NCBI GenBank assembly: GCA_944472155.2
Contig: OX235272.1
Span: forward strand, 92,076,020-92,140,019
Direction: 5' to 3'
Source: Trichobilharzia szidati
Lineage: Eukaryota; Platyhelminthes; Trematoda; Strigeidida; Schistosomatidae
DNA: 64,000 nt
Position numbers and translations under genes: made by a program. Of this stretch, positions 32,001-43,063 are shown piece by piece (the stretch's first letter is position 1; each line of letters begins with the position of its first letter). The notes beneath the pieces are model-generated. The model made no database searches and had not been told where the DNA came from. It worked only from the letters and a program-made list of their open reading frames with translations.

Positions 32001-35000
32001 TAAACTTTCAGCAGCAACAACAGGTATCAGTCCTTATCAGTGGAAGAAATTTGAAAGAGGCGGCACCTTTTCACCTATAAGCGGACAAAACGGTTGAGAA
32101 TGAAAATCCAGAATTGGAAAGGGAGGACAGACCTTCGTCATTCTGAAATCAGTTTGTAAGTCGGCTACACTTAGCATAGAGAAAAGAATTCGGATTTTCA
32201 ATACCAATGTTAAGCTAGTCAGTTCTTCTATATGGTGGGTTTGAAACTTAGTGCGTACGTCACCAAAAGCATTTTGAACGGACTTTAGACTTTTATCAAC
32301 AGTTGCCTTCGCTGGTCCCATACTGAGGATCAGATGGCTGGGTGGCCAGAATGAGTTAGCGACATGGAACTTTGGGAACGAACCAATCAGGAAGCTATTA
32401 CTCAACAAATATTCTGAAGAAGATAGAGTTGGATCGGACATAAAATGAGGAGACCGTTGAATGGCGTTGCGCACCAGACCGGGCCTCAAGTAGGAACCAG
32501 ACAAGAAACGACCAGTTAGGCGTTGGTCAATGAGTGAGATGGTGAAATTAGTGTGTCAAGGAGATGAAATCTCATGTGGAATCACGAGACCAGCTAAAGA
32601 GGGCTGCAAAGAACAGGACAAAATTGAGATTTGCTTTTGAAGCCCTATATTCCCCTCAGAACTCAAGGGAATAATAAAAATTAATAGTAATGTGACAATT
32701 TAAGGTGATTGGGCCAGAAAGCCTTACTGCCTGATCAATTAACAGAATTTTGATCTGAACTACGTTAAGTTTTTTTTCTGCCTAGGTGTAAAGGTCCTAC
32801 TACTACAGACGCTTGATGGTATGACCAGAAACTGATCACTGTTAGACAGATGTTAGGGGTTTATTATGAATTAGTGTTTCTCATGTCATCTGTGAATCAG
32901 ACATTCGATCCAAACTCAGACTGAAGGTCACATCATGGGATTTTTAAGTGTATATGCTGTCCACTGAGAACATGATTTTCATGCCTTGCACTCGTAGTTT
33001 ATTGGTCATTTAAAGTAAGTATGTAATAAGGGACAGTTTCTAGTCATGTTGCCTTTTCCCTGGAGCAATAGATCTTCGCCCTGTCAGTATATTTTCTGTT
33101 TTTTCTCAGTATCGGAATAGGAATCGTGTAATCAAGTGTATATTGTTGTGCGTTAAATTTTAGGTAGAATGCACCTAGACCAAGTTTATCTTGGATACAA
33201 TAACAAATATATAAAAATTACAAGTATTTTTTACTGATCTGTACTTTATTACACTATACTCTTTGATTCACATTTGCTCATCGCTACAATATTATTTTGC
33301 GACTGTATTCTCTTTTATGCAGTGTTTCAACAGGTTGAAAACTGAACTGATAAACTTTTGTGCAAAGCTCTGTGTTGCTTTTTTGATTATCGTTGAGCGT
33401 TTTTTACAGCCTGTAAGTGACAGTAAAATATGTCATTTATTCGTCAGAACTTAATATGAACAGATGCTTTGACACCATACTGAAGATCAAATGGCGGGAA
33501 GAGACTAATAACTTGAAACTCTGATAATAAACTGATCAAGAACCAATTGCTCAACAAATATTCTTAAGAAAATGGAGATGGATCGGACACACAGCGAGGA
33601 CACCTTTGATTAAGATGACGCTACAAAATGGTCTTGAGGTGATACTTGAATGGGAAACAGTTATTTGGGCATTGTTCCCAGTTTGATTTATTTACAGTTA
33701 TAGCAGTACGACAGTTAATATATCTAAGATATGCAAACGGTGTTGTGTTACTTTAGTTGACTAATCTATGCAGTATTACGGCCAGTCCAAGGTGTATGAC
33801 CTTGCTTCTATTGGATTTTTTCTACTAACGAGTTCTCAGTTTAAGCATCATGATATTATTCGCACATCAATAGATAGATAGATCACTGATATATAGATAA
33901 TAAGATAGATAGATAGATAGATATATAGATGGATCATGGATAGATAGATAAATAGATTTGTTAGGAGACACATGAACACCAGGTACAATAAAGAGAAACT
34001 GACAACAGTTGAAAAGAAACAACTGCTCATGAAATTGCAATTTAATGGGGACGTGGCTAGCGAAGTCTTACATCTGAGATTATCGAGAGCGATAAAACAG
34101 ACTTATACTGCCACCACCCTTTGTTTGTCATTTTCCAGCCGACCAATTATGATTGTTCAAGTGAAAGACAAGCTACCTAGATGTGCCACTTCTATGTATA
34201 TCTATAAATTTAGTTGCTCCTGTGTAGAGAGCTATATAGGGCGGACAACTAGACAGCTTAAAAAACGCATTAATGAGCATCTTCCTTCATGGTTCGGAAA
34301 AGGTCAAATAAAATCTATAAGAAGTTCTATTTTGGCTCATTTGATTGATAGCGGTCACCAAGTGCACAAAAATAGTGCCTTCAAAGTTATCTATCGTATT
34401 CCATCCAGCCTTTCGAACGGAATTCGAACCCGTCTTTTACACCTAGCCAAAGCTATGGGAATTCGAGAGAACAATCCTAGTCTTTGCATACAAAAGAAGT
34501 TTGTTCTACCTTTGTCTCTCGCTTGGCCTAGGTGAATTCTATTCAAAACCCTCCCACCCTTTCTTATTTTCCACCTCCTTCGTACTTTTATCATATTTAT
34601 TTAAACTCTGATTATCGTTCCACTTCACCTTTTTAGATTTGACCCAATTTATTTATACACTTATATACTATATCTATACTATCTTTGTTGTTCTTATCAC
34701 CTGCATAAACCTTATTATCAATATTTTGTTGTTATCATTATAATCATCGTTATTAACTACGTTCAAAACATTTACCACATTATTATTTGATTCCCAAAAT
34801 CACCGTCATTGGTTAAAATTTTATATATAAATCTATTTAAATTAGAGTAAAGCCTGAAGATCTAATTGAAAACAATATAGTTCGCTTATATGTCTTTTTC
34901 TAAGATCACGGATAGATAGATAGATCACGGATGGATCAGGGATAGATAGATAAGGCATTATTTCAGTTATAATTTTATTCTACACTCCTCCTATTAGTAT

Positions 35001-37760
35001 TTTTAAAATTCATATGTTATGTTATTAATGAAAATTCAAAATTTATTAATCACTGTGAATGGAAAAATAAATATGTTCAATCTTACACGTGACATATCCA
35101 TTTTTGTTTACTTCATTTTGGTATTCCTGAAAAATAAATAGACACAATATCATCAGTTAATACTGTCGTGCAATCTAGCCAGTGACAAGTTTATATATAT
35201 GTATATGCTCACTGATGACTGACTACAGAATGTAGTTGCCTGGAGTTGTTGTGAGTAGTCGTAACTACTGGGGTTCACCAAATCAGGTGAGAGGTCAGTT
35301 ACTCGCCGATGACACTGGCTGGTGGTGTCGCTACACATCTCTCTGATTGACAGAAGTTAGAATCCATAGATAAAATCAGATTCCATCTCAGTGGCTGAAT
35401 GATCAACTGTATCACTTAGTGAAATAAGAACTCTGGGCTCGATTCCCTGTGGGGTCAAAAGTTGGTCCATATTGTTGACGTGTTCCAGGATAGGGAGAAA
35501 CAGCTGTCCAGTTATCTGTAGTTTTCAATGGTTCTTTAAAGGATCTAGAAGAGAATTTATCCTATTTTTATCAAATGTTAATGAATACAGAGTGTTAGCC
35601 AGACATGATATCTGTTATGAAAGTTTCAAGTAATGTTTATACTGTCCTGTTATAAATTCCTCCCCTAAGTGGCTGCCGATTTTCACTCTTAACTTTGAAA
35701 CCAATATTTATGTTCTATAGTCTACTGAAGGCTAGATCATAGCTTCTGTTCGTGATGGGATAGTTGCTAGGTTTGATAATGGCTTTCGCATCACGTTTGT
35801 TTGCAGCACATGAGAAAAGTGTTAACCAGCCATGAAGACAAAACAAAACTCTTGGAAATCAATCTGACGCTCGCTAGTGACTAGCTAAAATATGAAGCTG
35901 ACTGGAGCTCTAGTGAGAAGCCTTGAACAACGAGGTCCATTATATCGGGAGTGGCAATAAGTACCTGCCAATGGCATTGGCTGTTTTTCACGAATTGGTA
36001 GAAGCTGGAATTCAAGGGCTTTTGGTTCAGATGCCAATGGCTGGATGATTTACGAAGTCTCCTTGTAACCGAGAGGTCCAGGGTACGAGTCCTGGTGGGT
36101 GGGTGGTGCTGTAGTGTTGAAAACTAGGAGAAAATAGCCGTCCAGTACTGGTTGATTTCCAATGGTTCTCTATATGATATCAGCTCATGATGACACTTGA
36201 AATAGATCCAGTTTCTAAAAACTAACTAACTAGCAATAAAGTTATGAGAAAGCAAATTTAAATGTTACTGACAAGGTATCCAATCTCTGGGATAGGACCA
36301 TAGAAAGACACTATTTAATGTTGATAGGAAATATCTACGACCATGAACTTTTAGTCGAACGTAATCTGATGAAAAGTACACTCTGTTTAAAGTGTTTAAC
36401 AAGAGTAGACTAATATAAGAAGAAAGTCTGAGGTCAAATTTTGATCATGGCTCATACAATTTTGCTTATTATACATGTTGATACCTGTTTCATGACTCAT
36501 ATGATTGGACAAAGTTTTTAAAAAAAAAGAGATGTCCTTTTTATATATAAACCTCTGTTATGTTAATTTCGATTAATTTCTCTGAAGAAGTTCGAACTAG
36601 TTTGTCCAACGTAGGAAACATTGGAATTACTGATTTCAATTTCTCTGAGATTTTACAAATATAATTTTTACAAATGTTTGTATTAAACACTGTTCAAAAT
36701 AAAGCTATTATCATCTATATTAAAATCATTAATAGCTGAGATTATAGGACTATTTAACGATATCATTATTTCTGTTACAGCCTTCTTTACAATAGTTTCA
36801 ACATAAGACAGGTTGGTATATTTGCTGGTTTTTATTAGTGACTGTGATATTTATTTGTTTGGACAAACTGCTAATCTTGTATTTAAACAACTGACATTTT
36901 TTGGCTTGATCTGCCAAACATTTCGGGGCTACTGCAAGACAATTTTGTATCATAAAATTTTTTATACGTCAACATATTTCTGACACACTCGGTGAAAATG
37001 ATCTGGAACTGTGTATAAGCAATTTCCCCGCTTTAGATATCAGGTTACACAGGGAAAATCAGGTGAAGAGGTAATGAAAGTATTGTGGGCTGTCGGTGAG
37101 CCCCACCTAAGAGTGATGGGACAGAATCACTCGGAATATAAGTAGTGTATAACAACCTGATTGAAATCTATTAGCTTGAAAAGCTAAGTATTTTCTAGGT
37201 TCGATCATCAGTTGACATCATTTAAAGAACTATATGAAAATCAGAGAATACTGGATATCTGTTTCGTCCTAACCTGGGACTCTTTGGCAGCATGCAATAA
37301 TTAGGGTTCTAACCTGGAACTCTCCAGTGAGAAGGCGAGTTCATTAACCATTTAGCAGGATTAACCCAATCCAGTAGCCCATGTATCCCAAAATTCTACC
37401 ATTCCACTCGGGATCAAATCTGTAGCCCGTCAGACTCCTTACAAATGACCACTTTATAATTAAGTATTTTTACCTTAAATATGGTAGCCATGATATAACT
37501 ACACACTATATGACCTTAAGATACTCGGATTTTATCTTAAAACACTATTGAAACATTTGAAACATGACTGGTGCTCAAATTAAAATAGATAAGAAAAACA
37601 ATAGAAAATACGGGATTCAGTTGAATCTTACCAGAGAATCATCACTGGACACTGTATTCAATAAACCTAAACATATATAATTTTATAAGTTAAAATCACA
37701 ATATGTGCATTCATATTGCTTACCTGTCAAAAATAAGACAATGAAAATTTTAGCCAGCAT
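23046..37760 (-). CDS. Saposin-like secreted protein, complete six-exon gene (gene B)
   Basis: Spliced gene read on the minus strand: exons 37760-37724, 31698-31568, 28341-28261, 26786-26729, 25251-25139 and 23099-23046. The sum is 474 nt, 157 codons plus TAA. Every junction has GT-AG sites, the acceptors have pyrimidine tracts, and phases chain correctly (0-1, 1-0, 0-0, 0-1, 1-0, 0-stop). The product starts MLAKIFIVLFLT, a short signal peptide. Domain 1 has the saposin B cysteine pattern: CxxC, 27 residues, C, 11 residues, C, 24 residues, C, then RYIGVC. Domain 2 (exons 5-6) keeps the helices and only two cysteines. Saposin-like proteins bind lipid and membranes; in flukes such proteins are often made in the gut lining, which is inference here. 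The sequon NMS in exon 3 could be glycosylated. Introns of 1.5-6 kb are filled with SINEs and Penelope remnants. No polyadenylation signal was recognised. Confidence 0.85.
23160..23395 (+). mobile_element. tRNA-headed SINE-A in last intron-to-flank of gene B region
   Basis: Head gtgtcagtggtttagtggca, B-box-like ggattccaatcc, body gggcttgaggctaac, tail gcttgaaaccttctgtttta. Lies in intron 5 of gene B on the opposite strand. Confidence 0.65.
23655..24010 (+). mobile_element. SINE-B, nearly full length
   Basis: Start near tgattagtactagaag, tRNA-like middle (ggtagctgaatggtctgcg, gctcgaatcccagtgg), tail ttcagtggttctctaactg. In intron 5 of gene B. Confidence 0.7.
24760..25055 (+). mobile_element. 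SINE-B, diverged
   Basis: tgtctcaatggttgaatggt, gttcgatcctg, ttttcaatggctcttcaactg. Ends about 90 bp before gene B exon 5. Confidence 0.6.
25139..25251 (-). CDS. Gene B exon 5, second domain lacking the CxxC pair
   Basis: 113 nt, phase 1 to 0. Acceptor cttttcaaag, donor GTAAGT. The reading VTQEYIQEAIEQICSS matches the helix before cysteine 3 of SapB_1, and that cysteine is at residue 32, as in exon 2. Positions 1 and 4, cysteines in exon 2, are D and M here. The other two frames contain stops. Confidence 0.82.
26183..26510. repeat. Hammerhead-ribozyme repeat, head-to-head pair 2
   Basis: Minus copy 26183-26262: core ctgacga, stem II gtcccaaataggac and gaaa all present (26219-26243), but the base at the cleavage position appears to be G instead of A/C/T. 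Plus copy 26322-26400: ctgacga and cgaaatgcg kept, stem II weakened; catcctggattcc-like cleavage side kept. The tail to about 26510 is shared with pair 1. Confidence 0.75.
26729..26786 (-). CDS. Gene B exon 4, sixth cysteine and linker
   Basis: 58 nt, phase 0 to 1. Acceptor tttcgcttacag, donor GTAAGT. Encodes YIGVC and an acidic linker (MMTEDVSS), completing the CRYIGVC end typical of saposin domains. Gene X exon 4 is also 58 nt and gives KVGLC. Confidence 0.83.
26825..27340. repeat. Repeat bounded by short inverted ends
   Basis: tagatggttggaggcaat at 26830 and its reverse complement near 27312-27332 bound about 500 bp. Part of it (26964-27180) recurs as a direct repeat at 27665-27870 (gtgctactga, agatttat, gaaagga). 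Lies in intron 3 of gene B. Confidence 0.5.
27302..27550 (-). mobile_element. Possible Penelope linker-region fragment
   Basis: The open frame includes LKTLRLLTNLFPQVNYVSIY, like the L..L...FP.v......K stretch between reverse transcriptase and GIY-YIG in Penelope-like proteins. Weak match. Confidence 0.35.
28261..28341 (-). CDS. Gene B exon 3, second half of saposin B domain (SapB_2)
   Basis: 81 nt, phase 0 to 0. Acceptor ctattcag, donor GTAAGT. Begins with cysteine 4 and has cysteine 5 at residue 26 (CKAFFN...NEPCR). Exon 3 of gene X at 62139-62219 has the same length and cysteine positions and shares EKLH at the same place. Confidence 0.85.
28345..29435. other. Intron 2 of gene B, unrecognised
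   Basis: AT-rich. A tRNA-like phrase near 28610-28670 is too weak to call. No exon-like splice pairs with open frame found. Confidence 0.4.
29440..30062 (+). mobile_element. RTE-type 3' fragment, old
   Basis: Reads like the C-terminal end (cagaattggaggaacagtac, gaagttggatcgg), ends at gaagtactatgttccat. Many stops. Confidence 0.6.
30183..31087. repeat. Inverted repeat, arms about 105 bp
   Basis: 30183-30290 and 30984-31087 are diverged reverse complements (caactggatgacaagatttc / tcgaaaccttgtcatccag). A SINE-A (30590-30830) lies between them. Confidence 0.65.
30590..30830 (+). mobile_element. tRNA-headed SINE-A, near full length
   Basis: Head gtcagtggcatagcggttag, palindromic gaccatgcacatggtc, B box gttcgaatcccc; body gaaaggttgggcatgaggct; tail cttgaagccctatgttccac then A-rich. 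The best-preserved copy with the RTE-like tail. Confidence 0.8.
31568..31698 (-). CDS. Gene B exon 2, first half of saposin B domain (SapB_1)
   Basis: 131 nt, phase 1 to phase 0, acceptor after a T-rich tract ending in ttttag and donor GTAGGT. Starts with CELC; the third cysteine is in TCSFIP, 27 residues after the second, exactly the SapB_1 spacing. The gene A copy has the same length and the same splice sites. Confidence 0.85.
31795..32000 (+). mobile_element. tRNA-headed SINE-A (block B)
   Basis: Paralog of 2950-3185. Confidence 0.6.
32005..32690 (+). mobile_element. RTE-type 3' fragment (block B)
   Basis: Paralog of 3270-3960, ends gaagccctatattcccctc and gggaataataaa. Confidence 0.65.
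33957..34903 (+). mobile_element. Penelope-like element 3' part with open GIY-YIG domain
   Basis: Open frame 33972-34535 (187 codons). After a linker, C71, YKFSCSCVESYIGRTTRQLK (78-97), R99, EH (102-103), and later HLIDSGHQVH, then LCIQKKFVLP near the end: the CxC plus YIG...R...EH layout of the Penelope GIY-YIG endonuclease, which nicks DNA for insertion. Only a few residues of the upstream reverse transcriptase region remain. The copy sits inside the GATA tract of block B, flanked by gatcatggatagata and gatcacggatagata, and is absent from A. Best-preserved Penelope coding piece in the window; 5'-truncated, so not autonomous. Confidence 0.85.
35210..36200 (+). mobile_element. Two SINE-B copies (block B)
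   Basis: 35210-35545 and 35862-36195; the second has its 5' half, which block A has lost. Confidence 0.65.
37205..37440 (-). mobile_element. SINE-B (block B)
   Basis: Paralog of 10530-10765. Confidence 0.55.
37724..37760 (-). CDS. Gene B exon 1, signal peptide
   Basis: Encodes MLAKIFIVLFLT plus the first base of a split valine codon, then donor GTAAGC. The ATG is the only one with a hydrophobic run after it, and a TATA-like box lies about 70 bp upstream. The matching exon in gene A (11082-11118) has one base change (GAT for GCT). Confidence 0.82.
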
Positions 37761-37825
37761 CGTTTTCTACCTCAGTTTCTCCTTATCACTATCAACTATC
37801 ACTACTAATTAATAACAAAATCTGC

Positions 37826-37842
37826 TGTGTTTATATTTGAGA
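37826..37842 (-). promoter_or_regulatory. TATA-like box of gene B
   Basis: The minus strand reads aaatataaac about 70 bp before the gene B ATG. The same box sits at the same distance in gene A (about 11186-11198), although other bases between box and ATG have changed and a small indel is present. Start site not known. Confidence 0.5.
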
Positions 37843-38819
37843 GTTTTACTCAAAAAGATTAAAACAATTATAAGGTTGAAACAAATATTTCTAAAATGAA
37901 AATATGTTCTTTGATCAAGTACTTCAAGATTAGTAAATAATAATTACTTTATATATTTAAAAGGAGATAATATTTTAGTACAAAAGATTTGTTTTTCAAG
38001 TTTAATACATTGAACTATGAATGATGAGATATGTACATTGTTATTAGTGATCACTACTAGTTATAAGTTCAATGTCCAATGGTATTTATTTTTGTTTTCG
38101 CGCGGAATTTGTTTGAATGTTTAAAGGGTGAATAACGATGGCATGTATGAATTAGGTGTTTATTGTAGCAATGTGATTAAAAAATAAATATCAAAGTTAA
38201 GATAAATGACATAAATAAAACTTAATTTTAATATGAATAAAGTAGATATGGTTTGTATTTTTAAAAATCGCGTTGTATTATACATACAGAACTGACTTAC
38301 TATCTTACCAACGTGTAAATTGCCACAAATATATATCATTTCAACAAGCTACTCTTCCGAAAGTCATACAGACATCAGACAGAAGATAGGTATCGTAAAT
38401 ACAATGAATAAAGAATGATATTTAGATGAATATTGGGGAGAAATTTTAAAATTTGCGTGATAAAACATGAGAGGAGACACTTTCTCCTTTGAGAATGATT
38501 GTGAGCCATTCAGGCCAATGGTCTTTAGTCATTAATTTTTTAGCATTCCGAGAACTGCAGCTGGGTAGCTGACATTTCCTTACTCGAGTAAAACCAACAG
38601 CCGAAAACTTCATTCTGGTTAGTGTCATGTGTTTTTCTGACCACCCTTCTTGGTTTTCCAGTGAACCTGCCAATTCGGTTACACACATCTTCAATGTCTT
38701 AAATTATTTTAGACCTGATTTACACAGCAAAATATAAATAAGTTGAGAAATACTCGAGATTAAAACCGTTTTTAGTTTCCTTAGTGGATGTCTTCATGGT
38801 GAGTTTAGACAATGAGTCT

Positions 38820-39735
38820 ACTGAAAGAAACCGCCTCAAGTCTGAATTTGTATAGCAGATCTATGGATGACACTTTCATTATTTGTGATGGAAACTTTTC
38901 AACTGCTGAAGCCCTCAGAAGATTGAATGATTGTCACCCATTTATGCTTTCAGCTATCGAAGAATAGTCGAATACCTCATTTCACTTCTTAGATGTTACG
39001 CCAGATAGACGAAAGGATGGCACATTGAAAATGTAGATCTACTGAAAGCCAAACTTCACAGGGTAGTACACTAAATTCATCAGCTGGTTACCTCTAGGTA
39101 GGGAAAGAAATCTTTTCTATTTTCTATTCTCCAGAATTCGGAAAATTTGCGCTACGGACAATACAAAATACAGAAGTGGAAAACCCTCACACAGCACTAT
39201 TAAGTAATGGATATCGTAGAAGGTTTATTGAAAGAAACATGAATAAATAAACCTCACTTAGCCAAATCATAGTGTCAAAGAAGACACAGTTTATGAGTTT
39301 AGTATTCAGAGGTGACAGCATTGCTGAAATAATCAGAAGTCTACTATCTACGTGGACTGAACGCTCGTTTTATGCCACTGACTTACAGTTTGTATTTTCC
39401 AGCAGAAATATGATTCGACAATGCATCAAGGATAAGCTACCACTTGTGTCCTCATGTGGAGCTGATTGCATTGGCCATTTTATGTTTGATCTCTAAGAGC
39501 ACCTAGATGGACACTACACGGTTTGGTTGATGAAAGGCGAGTATAAGATGAAGAAGCCTCCCATTTGTGAACACTTTCCAGAGTCAGGTTATTCAGCTCC
39601 ACACGATTTAACCTTGAAAATAATCTACATGGCCAAAGTCATTCACTCCGAAACTTAAACTGTGTATTCGAAAACGTTTTGTTGAACCCATTTCTTTACA
39701 TTCGGTCATAGTAATATTCTTTTCAACTCAGCACC
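38820..39735 (+). mobile_element. Penelope-like element remnant with catalytic motif (block B)
   Basis: Plus strand: SLYSRSMDDTFIICDGN (the YMDD-type catalytic site with S for Y), FHFLDVTPDRRKDGTLKM, then the linker open frame 39272-39496 (DKLPLVSSCGADCIGHFMFD, a decayed CxxC/YIG start) and GYSAPHDLTLKIIYMA. Several stops. Confidence 0.75.
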
Positions 39736-40274
39736 TGAGTTCATTTCACTTCACTTTACTTTCTTTATTTTTAGCATCATCGTACTCTTAATTTTATAGA
39801 CAAAACTTGACCTACTATTTTAAAATGTTGACACTAATTCACTCATTTAATAACCTTTAAAGATTTTGTAATTCATTCAATTCAACGTTACCCTCTTCAA
39901 CATTATGTCAACTGTCATTATTCTTATCATGTGTATATTAACTAAACAATTTTTAGTGACACCTAAGGCCATTTTTCGGATAATAGATACGACTATAAAG
40001 TTTGAAATTGGGGTCGTTGTAAAGAAATATCTCTGCCCTGAACAAACACTGTGTTTTTCCTCATGAAAACTTTAATTCACTAATGGCAATCTGAAGACTC
40101 AATTCAGCACGACAGACGTTACTTCAGGACATAGTTTTATAGAACACCAATTCAGCAACATTAAATATATGATACTTTCGTTGTGCCGCTTCGTTACGGT
40201 CGTTATACATGCCGATTAATGCTGTTAGCCTCTTTGAAGGCAGACATCCTTAAACTTCAGTCATATGTATGCAT

Positions 40275-40515
40275 TCATGTGCGTTGGTGGCACAGTGGTA
40301 GATTTCTCGCCAGCCATGCAGGGGTTTCAATCCCCGCCCGGCCGACGCACTCCTTCTTTACCTCGTTATGCTAGTAATAGCACTGGCAAAGAAGGATGGT
40401 TGGGCATGAGACTAGCAACTCAATCCCGTAAAAATAAACACTACTGCTACTGAAACTTCAAGCCTTTAGCTTGAAACCCTATGTTCCACTGAGAACGTAA
40501 AGGAATAAAAGAAAA
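40275..40515 (+). mobile_element. tRNA-headed SINE-A
   Basis: gttggtggcacagtggtaga, aatccccgcccggcc, body gatggttgggcatgagac, tail gaaaccctatgttccactg and A-rich end. Abuts the next RTE copy. Confidence 0.75.
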
Positions 40516-40639
40516 TATATCTGAAGATGAAAAACACAAGCCGGAGGCCGATGGGGGAGAGGAGGATGGTGAAACAGAAGATGAACCAATGCAAAGCGGA
40601 CAGCGGAAGTTGCCGCTGAGTCCCGTCTAATACTCACGG

Positions 40640-42490
40640 AATAAATAAGTGAAGAACGGTTCTAGGAAAGACAAAAGACAATTCTACTGCACACTAGCCA
40701 TTAAAGCACAACGGGCTGCAGGTAAGAGGGACCTCAGATCACAATGCCACATTGCCCTGATCGCTATTTGGGAAGAGATCAACACAGATGAAGCTTTCAA
40801 AAGATGGTCAAGGGTGCCTAATTACAAAAGAGGAGGGACAAAGGAAATGTTGGAGTGACCACTGTTAAGGACTCTTGAACCAACCACTACCTGCAACTCG
40901 TTCAGAAATAACACCAACATCCACAGAACTGTCAGAGAATACCAGTCATCTGAATGAAGTAGGTGTCTGGAATACAGTTAGTTAATCTACTGAAAGTCCG
41001 GAAGACAGCAGAACAAACCAAAATTCTTCCGGAAGCACTGTAAATGGAGTCTGTAACCTCAACGAATATGCTGATGCCACTGATGCACAAATTTTGGAAG
41101 GAAAGAAAGATACATATTGGTTGGAAGAAAGGCTATCTTGTCAGACTTTCAAGGAAGGGAGACTTAGGCTTCTACAAGAACTGGTACGGAATAATGCTCT
41201 TGTACAGGTCAAGTAAAATACTTAGTTGCGCCATCCTGGAAAGACGAAATGATGCTTCAGATGCATAAGTCTGCCCTGATATGGTTGGATGTGGGAAAAA
41301 CAAATTATGTGCTGATCAAATCGCAAATCTACATGTTGTCATCAAACAAAGCATAGAATGGCAGTTAAGGCTCTATCTCAACCTCATCGACTTTCAAAAG
41401 ACCTTTGACAGTGTTGACTTGGAAGTGATTCTGAAACTGTTTCAACACTAAGGAATGTCCTAAACCTTTGTCAACCTCATTTGACAGCTTTATGATTCAC
41501 AAAAAAAACTCAGCTATGGCTTTGAAGTGAAGACAGGAGTAAGACATAGTCATTTACTGCCACCGATGACATTCTTAATTTTGGTTGACTGGATCATGTG
41601 GAAGACCAATGGAAAGCGAGAAGACGGGAATATGTTGAGCAGACAAGAAGATTGTAGAAGAAGTGGACTACATGTACGATTTATGCCTAATATCACGCAA
41701 ACTACAAGATATTCAAGCGTAAACCAACAAGCTGGCAGAAGAAACAGCGAAGACAGGACTGCAAGTGAACATAGAGAAGACAGAGATGATAAAGATAACC
41801 AACCGGCTATAACAAGCACCAATCACTATCAACGGGGAGAAATTTGAAAGCGGTCATTTCATTCACTTATCAAGGAAACATCCTTTCAACTACAGGTGGA
41901 CAACTAGAATGAGGATGTCCAAAAACATTCAGGATCGGAAAGGCAAAACAGACTTTCATCACCCTGAATCAGCTTCGAAGTTTTCTGCACCTACCATGAA
42001 GAAAGAATTACGGATTTACAGCACCAGTGTTAAGTCATCAGTCAGTCAGTCAGTTCTTCTATATAAGTCAGAAACTTGGCGTGCTTTTCAGCAAACGTAT
42101 TTTGAACAGGCAATAGGTGTCTTTTCTGGCTTCATATTGAAGATCAGATGACCGGCCAAAAACAATTAGCAACAAGAAACTGTGGAAACGAACCAATCAA
42201 GGGCTTCTTGCTCAACAAATATTCCGAAGCAAATGGAGACAAAATCGGACACTCGTTGAGGAGACAGTTGGGTGATATCACAAGCCAGGCCCTCTAGTGG
42301 TACCCGACTAGTTGAACGTGGCTTCGGGGATGAAATGGAGGCGATCAAATGAGAAGGAGATGAGAGCTTGCGGGCAATCACGGAAGAAGATAAAAAGTAC
42401 TGCAGAGAACAAGACGATATGGGGATGCGCTGTTGAGGCCCTTTCCTCCACTCTGAACATAAGGTGGTAATAATAATGACAACAATAATA
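40640..42490 (+). mobile_element. RTE-type retrotransposon, degenerate
   Basis: SRKDKRQFYCTLAIKAQRAA, then KGYLVRLSRKGDLGFYKNW, LNLIDFQKTFDSVDLEV and the 3' end at gtggtaataataatgac. Frequent stops and frameshifts. Confidence 0.8.
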
Positions 42491-42701
42491 CATCCTTAAG
42501 TACAATCTGAAAGACCAACACCAGATTATACCTTCGTTCCATTGGTGATGAAGACTGAGTACATTAGTCAAAAGAAGAATAGAAGACACAGTTCATTCAA
42601 ACTGCGTTAAATACACATTCAGTCACGTTGTGACAACCAGTATGATTCTGTTGGCTGAACTCAATGAAATAACTAACCCTTACAAACCAAACTATAGAAA
42701 A

Positions 42702-43063
42702 TTAATCCGATCCTCGCTAGTGACTTGCTACAGGATGGAGTTTCCTGGAGTTCTAGTGAGAAGTCGTGACCAGTAAGGTCCAATTAGATGTGACGTGTGA
42801 GGATGGATGTCCCACCAACGACATTGGTTGGTGGTCGCGCTAAATCACGAATTGGTAGAGGTTAGAATTCATGAGCCATGGAGTAGGGTTCCATTGGCTG
42901 AATGGTATACGAGCTTGCCTCGTAACCGGAAGGTCCTGGGTTTGAATCCTAGTGGGTGCGTACTGCCGATGATTACCAAACTAGGATGTAACAGCTGTCC
43001 TGTACTCCCTCGTTTTCAGCGGTTCTCTAACTGATATCAATCCGTGATCAACTAGTAAAAGCT
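42702..43063 (+). mobile_element. Full SINE-B with 32-bp target duplication
   Basis: Flanked by a 32-bp direct repeat (42670-42701 and 43064-43095, one mismatch, starting taactaaccctta). 362 bp: cctcgctagtgacttgctac start, tRNA-like middle (ccattggctgaatggtatac, gggtttgaatcctag), tail ttctctaactgatatcaat. Defines the element ends. Confidence 0.85.

Larger units (their letters stand above)
31367..40031. repeat. Segmental duplication block B
   Basis: Paralog of block A; holds gene B exons 1 and 2 and its TATA-like box. Ends at ttgtaaagaaatatctct, where A continues into C2 but B is interrupted by about 3.06 kb before C3. Confidence 0.85.

Noticed and set aside
38446..38694. 82-codon minus-strand frame in block B
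   Set aside because: The block A copy (about 11790-12020) has several stops, so the frame is probably chance.
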